A DNA stretch of 11,022 bases, taken from Phil1 sp964612925. GTDB taxonomy: Bacteria; Bacillota; Clostridia; Christensenellales; CAG-138. Numbering within the stretch: the stretch's first letter is position 1; each line of letters starts with the position of its first letter. The translations under genes were made by a program, and so were the position numbers. Positions 1 to 5,827 of this stretch are shown in pieces. Location: NCBI GenBank assembly GCA_964612925.1, contig CAZTFU010000041.1, forward strand, positions 1 to 11,022, written 5' to 3'. The notes beneath the pieces were generated by a model. It saw nothing but the letters and a program-made list of their open reading frames with translations, searched no databases and had not been told where the DNA came from.

Positions 1-90
1 GAGGTGGGTGAGCGATAGCGAACTCGGAGGGATTGCCGAAACTGTACGCCGCGACTTTTACAATCCCTCAGTCTGCTCCGCAGACAGCTC
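1..90 (-). repeat. Dispersed hairpin-rich repeat, copy 1
   Basis: These 90 bases are the reverse complement of 5465-5554 with three mismatches by eye (87/90). The unit contains a perfect small hairpin, GTCTGC-TCC-GCAGAC (71-85), and a larger pair GAGGGATTG / CAATCCCTC that closes a loop of about 25 bases. It is cut by the window edge, so its true left end may lie outside. No protein is encoded. The sequence up to about 125 continues with CTCAG- and GACTGAG-containing half-hairpins resembling the other repeat types of the window. Related intergenic repeats are common in Clostridia genomes, but I cannot name this family. Confidence 0.85.
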
Positions 91-165
91 AGCGCAGGTG
101 ACTGAGAGGGCGCGAATAAGTATCGCTCAGTCCCGCCAATCTCCCCGTCTTTTCCCCAAAAAAGC

Positions 166-398
166 AAAATAAGCTCATTACACCTAACCGTCTGCACCTT
201 GCGACGCATGGGATTAAGCATAAGGCCCTCTGAAATAAGAAACACACGGTTTTGAGGTGCTGTTTTGCACCCTGACTTTAGAAAAATGCTCGAAGATACG
301 CCCCGGTATGACGAGACCCGAGTAACGAAGTGATTGGCCAAACAGTGCCTTTTTAGGCGTATGTTTCTTATCTCAGAGGGCCTTAATGAGCTTCTTTT
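166..398. repeat. Large interrupted inverted repeat (MITE-like or structured RNA)
   Basis: The arm at 222-248 pairs with 358-384 over 27 positions with two mismatches, and a second pair, 166-180 with 384-398, continues it with one mismatch. The right arm is therefore continuous, while the left arm is split by about 41 unmatched bases (181-221). The central 109 bases fold further: GGTGC/GCACC near 258-273, and a CTCG-ATAC / GTAT-CGAG stem near 289-315. The inner 27-bp arms are flanked by TA on both sides, as expected for a small non-autonomous element of the Tc1/mariner-IS630 type (inference). Read on the minus strand it lies directly after the DHH operon and runs into a T-rich stretch, so it might instead act as the operon's transcript end or as a structured RNA. 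No ORF is credible. Confidence 0.6.
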
Positions 399-449
399 AT
401 TCTTCTTACGGTGCGATGAATTATTCTTTTCGCAAATGAGCGCCGCGCT

Positions 450-1433
450 CTACAGCCAATCGGTATGCGTGGACTTGTATTCGCATATGAGCTTGTCCGC
501 CGCCTTGACAAGGCCGCGTATCTCAGCGCGGCTTTTTAGCGTGGCACCGCTTGCGCAGGCGTGGCCGCCGCCGCCGTAGCGTTCGGCAAGCTCATTCACC
601 GTTACAAAGCGCGACCTGAGACGCACGCGCACCGTGCCGTCCGCATTTTCGATAAACGCTATCCATATTATGCTGCCCTTTAATGACCCAAGATACGATA
701 CCGATTCGCATGCCTGCTCCGCAGTGAGGCCGTATTTTTTCTGCGTTTCAAGGTCAATGAAGAAATGCGCCGCTCCGTTGGGCGTAATCTTCATCTTTTT
801 CAGCACATATGCTTGGAACTTCAGTTCCTCGTACTCCTTCAAATAAAGATGAGCGTACAGCGTGTCCGTGTCTACGCCCTTGTCAAGCAACATGCCCGCA
901 AGGCGCATTGTCTCGCCCGTGACCGATTCAAAGCGGAACCGTCCGCTGTCGGTTACAAGTCCCGCATAAATACAGCTTGCGGCATATACGTCCATATTCA
1001 GCTCATCCGCAAACGTTGCGTAAAAGTCCGCTATCATTTCGCACGCGGCGGACCTGTCGCTCTCCACCCACGAAATATCGCCAAAAAACTCGGGTTCTAT
1101 GTGGTGATCTATAACTATCGTTTCGCGCGCAAGGGAATACTTGCTGTTGGATATCCTGTCGGGCGTGCCCGTATCGATTATTATACAAAGTGCATCGGAA
1201 TAATAACCGTCGTCCCTTTGCTCGTCCTCCTTGCCCAAGAATGCCGTGTAAGCCGCATAATCATCGTTTATCACCGTAACTTCCTTTTCGGGGTAGGTAA
1301 GTTGCAATATGCGCCTCAGTCCAAGCGTTGAGCCCACGGCATCCCCGTCGGGGCGTGTGTGGCGGCAGATTATTATCTTGTCATATTCCTTTATTTTATT
1401 GAGTATTGTCCGCTTTATGTCTAAATTATTCAT
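450..1433 (-). CDS. DHH/DHHA1 phosphoesterase, NrnA type (downstream paralog)
   Basis: This 327-residue protein is a full-length member of the NrnA family, cytoplasmic enzymes that cut 2-5-nt RNAs and pAp using two metal ions. The DHH domain shows all the expected ligands: H25 with the DGD motif at 29-31 (HTRPDGDAVGS), D87 in IIDTG, the D109-H110-H111 triad and D162 in VTDSG. The DHHA1 domain ends with the substrate-binding GGGGH at 287-291. Length is normal for the family (about 310-330). Its ATG overlaps the stop of the upstream paralog by ATGA (1430-1433) and there is only a weak Shine-Dalgarno, so translation is probably coupled. Which substrate this copy prefers (nanoRNA, pAp, pApA/pGpG) cannot be read from the sequence. 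Confidence 0.93.
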   Translation of the reverse strand: MNNLDIKRTILNKIKEYDKIIICRHTRPDGDAVGSTLGLRRILQLTYPEKEVTVINDDYAAYTAFLGKEDEQRDDGYYSDALCIIIDTGTPDRISNSKYSLARETIVIDHHIEPEFFGDISWVESDRSAACEMIADFYATFADELNMDVYAASCIYAGLVTDSGRFRFESVTGETMRLAGMLLDKGVDTDTLYAHLYLKEYEELKFQAYVLKKMKITPNGAAHFFIDLETQKKYGLTAEQACESVSYLGSLKGSIIWIAFIENADGTVRVRLRSRFVTVNELAERYGGGGHACASGATLKSRAEIRGLVKAADKLICEYKSTHTDWL

Positions 1434-2383
1434 TTTTGTTCACCCGCCGCTTTGCTTATTTCATCAAGGTCGCTTAGCATAAGCATTGCCGTTTCGCGAT
1501 CGGCAACCGTGGCGCCGCAGGCCTTTGCGTGGCCGCCGCCGCCGTATTTTATGGCTATGGGGCATATATTGTGCCTGTTTGAGCGCAACTCGCACAGCAC
1601 GCCGCCGTTTTCGCTTTCGGTAAAGTTCGCCCATATACTTACGCCGCGAATATCGCTCATAACGTTTGCCATGCCGCGCGACACACCGAATTCATCCGTG
1701 TTGAGCGATATCATCGTCTCACGGTCGGTATAGATATAGGCAACATTGTGCTCCGTAAGCTGTATCCTGCTTATAAACCACGCGCGAAGCTGAAGTCGCT
1801 CAAGCTCATCCTCATAAAGGGGAAGATATACCTCATCCGTACTAAAGCCCGATTTAAGCAGATATGCCGCCCGTTCAAACGTGCCCGCAGTCGTTGTATC
1901 AAAGCGGAAGCGGCCGCTGTCCGTTACCATGCCCGTAAACAGTGCCTTTGCCGCGGTTTTGGTCAATCTGAAGCCAGCCTCCATCGAAAGTGCGGTAACA
2001 AGCGAACAACAGCTTTCATATTCGGGCAAAATCACCTCAACATCACAAAACTTGCCGCCGAAAATGTGGTGATCAAGCCGCGCGGTCTGTTTGGCCAGCG
2101 TAAAGCGATTGTCGCTTACAAGGCCGCTGCCGCCGCAGTCGAGTATTATCGCAAGCGCATTCTCATACGCTTCATCGCCTATTTCATCGGTTGCGCTGCC
2201 CTCAACAAAGCCGTACCGCCCCGGCGCATCGCCGACGGCAAATATGCGCTTATCGGGATAGTTCTCCTTCAGCAGAAGCTTCAGCCCCGTTTGGCTGCCT
2301 ATTGCATCCCCATCGGGGCGAAAGTGGCGGTGGATTATAATGGTTTCGTGCGCTTCTATCGCGCCAAGCACCTGTTCAAACAT
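1430..2383 (-). CDS. DHH/DHHA1 phosphoesterase, NrnA type (upstream paralog)
   Basis: This 317-residue protein is a second NrnA-type phosphoesterase and the first gene of the two-gene operon. It keeps every catalytic element: H20 and the DGD motif at 24-26 (HFRPDGDAIGS), D82 in ILDCGG, D104-H105-H106, D155 in VTDSG and GGGGH at 281-285. The start is supported by AAAGGAA about 8 nt upstream of the ATG and by a sigma-A-like promoter at 2411-2439. The two paralogs share domain order and motifs but differ widely between them, which suggests an old duplication rather than a recent copy. Family knowledge points to nanoRNA or pAp hydrolysis; a split of substrates between the two proteins is only an inference. 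Both look active. Confidence 0.93.
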   Translation of the reverse strand: MFEQVLGAIEAHETIIIHRHFRPDGDAIGSQTGLKLLLKENYPDKRIFAVGDAPGRYGFVEGSATDEIGDEAYENALAIILDCGGSGLVSDNRFTLAKQTARLDHHIFGGKFCDVEVILPEYESCCSLVTALSMEAGFRLTKTAAKALFTGMVTDSGRFRFDTTTAGTFERAAYLLKSGFSTDEVYLPLYEDELERLQLRAWFISRIQLTEHNVAYIYTDRETMISLNTDEFGVSRGMANVMSDIRGVSIWANFTESENGGVLCELRSNRHNICPIAIKYGGGGHAKACGATVADRETAMLMLSDLDEISKAAGEQK

Positions 2384-2410
2384 TGCTTTTTTCCTTTTAG
2401 CGTTTTTTTG

Positions 2411-2439
2411 ATTATACCATTATTGCCGTATTCATTCAA
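2411..2439 (-). promoter_or_regulatory. Sigma-A-type promoter of the DHH operon
   Basis: Reading the minus strand, -35 TTGAAT (2439-2434) and a perfect -10 TATAAT (2416-2411) are separated by 17 bases. Transcription would begin near 2404, leaving a short leader of about 20 nt before the ATG at 2383. Confidence 0.8.
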
Positions 2440-2518
2440 CATATTGTATTTTTATCGCGGGTGATGCACAAAATGTCCGCCTTTTTGTAAACAATATTTG
2501 GCTGTATGCTCAAATTCG

Positions 2519-2547
2519 TTGAAATAACGCACGATTCAATATAAAAT
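2519..2547 (+). promoter_or_regulatory. Sigma-A-type promoter of the NlpC/P60 gene
   Basis: TTGAAA (2519-2524) and TAAAAT (2542-2547) are 17 bases apart, just before a GGAGGA ribosome binding site at 2565-2570. It diverges from the promoter at 2411-2439; about 80 bases lie between the two -35 boxes, enough for shared control, but I see no clear operator there. Confidence 0.65.
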
Positions 2548-2574
2548 AGATGCATATCATCATCGGAGGAAAGC

Positions 2575-3819
2575 ATGAACGCTTTGAAAAACGCGATATC
2601 TCGCGCAATACAAAAACTGAAAAAAGGAGCATACAGGCAGAATAAACGCATTCGCGCATATACCCGCCGCACGTCAAACGGAATACGCAAGCGGCTAAAG
2701 GTAATGGACCCGCAACGCCGCGCACTTATACTCGGCGGCGGCGCGGTCGTGTGCACGGCGGTTATAGTGCTAACTATAGTACTTATAGTCAACGGCTCTT
2801 CCGCCGCAAAGACCGATACGCTCGATGTGGATTCATACAATGTTTCCGCACAGCGCGCCGTGCAAAATGCGGATGCCGTGTCCGTTCCCGTGCAGACCCC
2901 AACGCCCACGCCCATTCCCACTCCCGTGCCCACACCGACGCCCACGCCCGACCCCACGCTAAAGCGCGGCATAGAGAACGAGAAGGTTGAACAGCTGCAG
3001 CTGAGGCTTATGGAGCTTGGCTTTATGGATCAGGACGAGCCCACGCAGAAATTCGGCCCCGCAACGGAAAACGCGGTGCGGCTTTTCCAGCGGCAGGTGA
3101 ATTTTACGGATACCATTGACGCTACGTTGGAGGAGGATGGTATTGCGGGCGAAAAAACGCTTGCGCTCATATATGATGATTCCGCCCCGCATTACATCAT
3201 AAAATACGGAATGGAAGGTGACGACATAACCGAGGTTCAGGAACAGTTGAAGGATCTTGGCTACATGAGTGCCGTAACCGGCTATTACGGGGACAAGACG
3301 GTTGCCGCATTGAAGGAATTTCAGGACAGGAACGGCCTTAGTGCGGACGGTATGTGCGGTGAAAAAACGCTCAGCCTGCTTTACAGTGACGATGCACGAG
3401 AGAGCGCATCCCTTTCAAAGCAAAAGCGCACCAAGGCTAATATATCCAACATGATATCGGTTGCAAAAAAGCAGCTTGGCAAAAAATACGTGCTCGGCGC
3501 AAAGGGACCCGACAAGTTTGACTGTTCGGGACTTGTGTATTATTGCCTGAAAGAGGCGGGCAGTAACCGCCGCAGATTGAGCGCGGCGGGCTACTCGGGC
3601 GTGACCGATTGGGAAAAGATAACGAGCATAAACGATTTGAAGCGCGGCGACCTTATATTCTTCTACAGTGACGATTATTCAAAGGTAGGCCATGTGGGCA
3701 TAGTGCTTAACGACAGCGAAATGATAGACGCTTCCAGCAGCAATGGCAAGGTTGTTCGCCGCGACTACAAAACAAGCTACTGGAAAAAGCATTTTTACTG
3801 CGGAAGGAGGCCATGGTAA
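2575..3819 (+). CDS. Membrane-anchored NlpC/P60 cell-wall peptidase with two PG-binding domains
   Basis: This 414-residue protein should cut peptide cross-bridges of peptidoglycan from the outer face of the membrane. In order it has a very basic cytoplasmic N-terminus (1-49), one membrane helix (about 50-72), a Thr-Pro linker (about 108-128), two PG_binding_1 domains (about 130-200 and 209-270) and a C-terminal NlpC/P60 domain (about 288-412). The catalytic Cys is C317 in FDCSGL and the His is H373 in VGHVGI; the third position, usually a polar His/Asn/Gln 12 residues later, is D385 in MIDAS. The helix is not a cleavable signal, so the enzyme is probably tethered. GGAGGA 4 nt before the ATG and a promoter at 2519-2547 support the start. 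The gene runs into the amidohydrolase, making a two-gene operon. Confidence 0.92.
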   Translation: MNALKNAISRAIQKLKKGAYRQNKRIRAYTRRTSNGIRKRLKVMDPQRRALILGGGAVVCTAVIVLTIVLIVNGSSAAKTDTLDVDSYNVSAQRAVQNADAVSVPVQTPTPTPIPTPVPTPTPTPDPTLKRGIENEKVEQLQLRLMELGFMDQDEPTQKFGPATENAVRLFQRQVNFTDTIDATLEEDGIAGEKTLALIYDDSAPHYIIKYGMEGDDITEVQEQLKDLGYMSAVTGYYGDKTVAALKEFQDRNGLSADGMCGEKTLSLLYSDDARESASLSKQKRTKANISNMISVAKKQLGKKYVLGAKGPDKFDCSGLVYYCLKEAGSNRRRLSAAGYSGVTDWEKITSINDLKRGDLIFFYSDDYSKVGHVGIVLNDSEMIDASSSNGKVVRRDYKTSYWKKHFYCGRRPW

Positions 3820-3821
3820 AA

Positions 3822-5189
3822 ATGGCACGGCTGATACTTAAAAACATAAGCACAATAGTAAGCTGTGACAGTAATGACACCGTGTACGAAAACGCGGATA
3901 TGGTGATAGACGATAACCGCATTTCGGCCATAGGTATGGGCGCGGCCGCGAAATACGAGAAGGGGGCGCGCATAATTGATGCAAGCCACATGCTGTGCTA
4001 CCCCGGACTTATAAACACGCACCACCATTTTTACCAATATTTTTCCCGCAACCTGCCCGCGGTGCAGAATATGGAGCTTTTCGACTGGCTCACCGCCCTT
4101 TATGAGATATGGAAGGGGCTTGACAGGGAAATAGTCCGCCTTTCCTCCTCACTTGCAATGGCGGAGCTTATGAAGTGGGGCTGTACAACGGCATTTGACC
4201 ACCACTATGTATTTCCGAAGGCGGCAGGTCATCTTTTGATAGACGAACAGTTCCGTGCGGCGGAGGACATGGGCATGCGCTTTGCGGCAAGCCGCGGCAG
4301 CATGGATCTTTCAAAAAAGGATGGAGGATTGCCGCCCGACAGCGTTGTGCAAACAATTGACGAAATACTCGTTGACAGCCGCCGCTTGGCCGAGGAGTAT
4401 CATGACACATCCTTCGGTTCCATGCGCACGCTTGCGCTTGCGCCGTGTTCGCCGTTTTCCGTAAGCGGAGAGCTTATGAAGCAAAGTGCCCTGCTTGCGC
4501 GGCAGCTTGGACTGAGATTGCACACCCATCTTGCCGAAACCAAGGACGAGGAAAACTACACCCTGTCTCGTTTTGGCCTAAAGCCGTATGACTACATAGA
4601 ATCGCTCGGCTGGACGGGGAGCGACGTTTGGTACGCGCACGGCATACATTTCAGCGACGATGAGCTTAAACGCATAGCAAAAAGCGGCAGCGGCATAGCG
4701 CATTGCCCGATATCCAACATGAAGCTTGCAAGCGGCGTTGCGAAGATACCGCGCATGATAGAGCTGAAAATACCCGTCGGCCTTGCCGTGGACGGCAGTG
4801 CCAGCAACGACGGATCCAATCTGTTGGAGGAACTGCGCACGGCATATCTTCTGCACCGCCTTACCTCCGCCGAAAATGCGCCAAACGGATATGAACTGCT
4901 TAAAATCGCCACCACGGGCGGTGCAAGGCTGCTTGGCCGCAACGACATAGGGCACATAGCCGTTGGCATGGCGGCAGATATGTTCCTTATCGACAGCCGC
5001 CGTGCGGAGCTTGCGGGCGCGGCCTTCGATGCAAAGAACATGCTGTGTACGGTCGGATTGAAGGCTCCTGTGGACATGACCATAATAAACGGCCGCATAA
5101 CGGTTGAGCACGGTCATCTCACCATAGCGGACGAAGACGCGCTTGCCCATGCGGGCAATGCCGCCGTGCATCGCTACCTCAGCATATAA
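3822..5189 (+). CDS. ATZ/TRZ-type amidohydrolase, probable 8-oxoguanine deaminase
   Basis: This 455-residue cytoplasmic metal-dependent hydrolase belongs to the amidohydrolase superfamily. Visible metal and catalytic residues are the HxH pair H67/H69 (INTHHHFYQ), H236 with E239 (HTHLAET), H273 (WYAHGIH) and D324 in AVDGSASNDGSN. The stretch HCPISNMKLASG and the DGSASNDGSN loop resemble annotated 8-oxoguanine deaminases (oxidised guanine to urate and ammonia) more than MTA/SAH deaminases; guanine or triazine-like substrates remain possible. Two starts are possible: ATG 3813 overlaps the upstream stop but lies only 2 nt from AAGGAGG (3804-3810), while ATG 3822 is 11 nt away and gives the usual MARLILKN beginning, so I prefer 3822. 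Coupling with a wall hydrolase is unexpected. Ile is 26 ATA, 3 ATT and 2 ATC. Confidence 0.9.
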   Translation: MARLILKNISTIVSCDSNDTVYENADMVIDDNRISAIGMGAAAKYEKGARIIDASHMLCYPGLINTHHHFYQYFSRNLPAVQNMELFDWLTALYEIWKGLDREIVRLSSSLAMAELMKWGCTTAFDHHYVFPKAAGHLLIDEQFRAAEDMGMRFAASRGSMDLSKKDGGLPPDSVVQTIDEILVDSRRLAEEYHDTSFGSMRTLALAPCSPFSVSGELMKQSALLARQLGLRLHTHLAETKDEENYTLSRFGLKPYDYIESLGWTGSDVWYAHGIHFSDDELKRIAKSGSGIAHCPISNMKLASGVAKIPRMIELKIPVGLAVDGSASNDGSNLLEELRTAYLLHRLTSAENAPNGYELLKIATTGGARLLGRNDIGHIAVGMAADMFLIDSRRAELAGAAFDAKNMLCTVGLKAPVDMTIINGRITVEHGHLTIADEDALAHAGNAAVHRYLSI

Positions 5190-5215
5190 TATAATCACAC
5201 AAGAGAAACACAAAC

Positions 5216-5252
5216 ATCGGAGCCACCGCACGGGATGGCTCCGATTTGCGTT
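5216..5252 (+). terminator. Terminator-like hairpin after the amidohydrolase gene
   Basis: A perfect 10-bp stem, ATCGGAGCCA (5216-5225) and TGGCTCCGAT (5236-5245), encloses a 10-base loop 26 bases after the stop. The T tract is short and interrupted (TTTGCGTT), so termination may be partial. Confidence 0.65.
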
Positions 5253-5367
5253 ACGAGAAGCGTATGCGCTTTAGCTGTTGTGTTAAGGAAGGAGCGAAGC
5301 TTGTTCAGTCTGCTCCATTGCGCCATATAGGGAGGGCGCGCCCTCTCGGTCAGGGCTTATGCCCTCG

Positions 5368-5397
5368 CGCCCTCTCCGTCAGCTACGCTGACACCTC
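5368..5397 (+). repeat. 30-bp dispersed repeat, copy 1 (exact copy at 10442-10471)
   Basis: Thirty bases are identical to 10442-10471 in the same orientation. The core is a 6-bp hairpin, GTCAGC-TAC-GCTGAC (5378-5392), the same build as the GTCTGC-TCC-GCAGAC hairpin of the 1-90 repeat, which suggests related families. Confidence 0.85.
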
Positions 5398-5424
5398 AGC
5401 ACAAGGCATACCCTAAAGGGCACC
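5392..5424 (+). repeat. 33-bp direct repeat, copy 1 (pair at 5549-5581)
   Basis: It matches 5549-5581 in 32 of 33 positions, in the same orientation and 157 bases apart. It contains the inverted pair CCCT-AA-AGGG. The two copies bracket the 5465-5554 repeat, as if that unit had been inserted between them or a compound unit had been duplicated. Confidence 0.85.
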
Positions 5425-5464
5425 CCAAAGGGGGAGGTAAGATTGAGGCTCCCTTGTGTAAAGG

Positions 5465-5554
5465 GAGCTGTCTGCGGAGCAGACTGAGGGATTGTAAAAG
5501 TCGCGGCATACAGTCTCGACAATCCCTCCGAGTTCGCTATCGCTCACCCACCTC
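5465..5554 (+). repeat. Dispersed hairpin-rich repeat, copy 2 (inverse of 1-90)
   Basis: This is the complete-looking copy of the unit at 1-90, in opposite orientation, with three differences in 90 bases. Its left side also joins a GCTCCCTT/AAGGGAGC hairpin (5448-5468), and its right end runs into the second 33-bp direct repeat. Confidence 0.85.
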
Positions 5555-5581
5555 CGCACAAGGCATACCCTAAAGGGCACC
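5549..5581 (+). repeat. 33-bp direct repeat, copy 2
   Basis: Second copy of the 5392-5424 unit, 32 of 33 positions identical. It overlaps the end of the 5465-5554 repeat by six bases, showing that the CACCTC border is shared between the two families. Confidence 0.85.
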
Positions 5582-5631
5582 TTTGCAAAGGGAGGCTTTT
5601 TCTCCCTACTGTCAGCCTCCCTACAAAAGCA

Positions 5632-5804
5632 CCTGCGGCGGAGCCGCTGTGCGGACGGTGGAGATTATGCCCTACAGAGGGGATAAATTGCCGTGATAAC
5701 TCGATTATACTATTCCCGACTTGCTTAGTGTTGCCCCGCGCCAGCGTGCGAGGGTAGGTTGGGAGGGGATGCAAGGGAGTTCGGAGCCGAACGCCCTTGC
5801 ATCC
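5632..5804 (+). repeat. Dispersed repeat of about 170 bp, copy 1 (pair at 10535-10700)
   Basis: The left block (5632-5677) matches 10535-10580 in 40 of 46 positions; the right block shares TTGCCCCGCGC (5731-5741) and an 18-base identity (5778-5795 with 10673-10690). The middle is diverged. The right end is the strong hairpin at 5767-5804. Both copies have the same orientation, and both follow a copy of the 30-bp unit (5368 or 10442), so they may belong to one compound element. Confidence 0.75.
5767..5804 (-). terminator. Strong hairpin after the CNNM gene, possible terminator
   Basis: GGATGCAAGGG pairs perfectly with CCCTTGCATCC, and inside it GTTCGG pairs with CCGAAC, leaving a two-base loop and one A/G mismatch. 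It begins 24 bases beyond the stop codon of the minus-strand CNNM gene. No T run follows in that direction, so it may stabilise the 3' end rather than terminate by itself. The core is conserved in the repeat copy at 10673-10690, so it also belongs to a dispersed repeat. Confidence 0.45.
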
Positions 5805-5827
5805 TCCTTATCGGCGTTGGTCTTATT

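Larger units (their letters stand above)
5246..5827. other. Gene-free mosaic of intergenic repeats
   Basis: No credible gene lies between the amidohydrolase terminator and the 3' end of the CNNM gene. The stretch is nearly filled with repeat units and perfect hairpins: a CTCCGTCAGC-type unit (5368-5397), two direct copies of a 33-base unit (5392-5424 and 5549-5581), a GCTCCCTT/AAGGGAGC hairpin (5448-5468), the unit shared with the window start (5465-5554), a GGGAGGCT/AGCCTCCC hairpin (5590-5621) and a unit shared with 10535-10700 (5632-5804). Such nesting suggests repeated insertion of short elements into one another. Confidence 0.8.

Noticed and set aside
334..579. Open frame of 81 codons on the plus strand
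   Set aside because: It starts inside the inverted-repeat element and runs antisense into the end of the DHH gene; nothing supports it as a gene.
1748..2464. Open frame of 238 codons on the plus strand
   Set aside because: It lies antisense to a DHH gene with intact catalytic motifs, has no ribosome binding site and encodes a low-complexity, Arg/Lys/Ala-rich product.
2899..2958. Short-period tandem repeat
   Set aside because: It is coding sequence for the Thr-Pro linker of the wall hydrolase, a normal feature of such proteins.
4578..5231. Open frame of 217 codons on the minus strand
   Set aside because: It is a shadow of the amidohydrolase gene, crosses its terminator and matches no recognisable family.
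5392..5581. Direct repeats that might suggest a CRISPR array
   Set aside because: There are only two copies, the gap is 124 bases and is filled by another repeat, and no cas gene is near.
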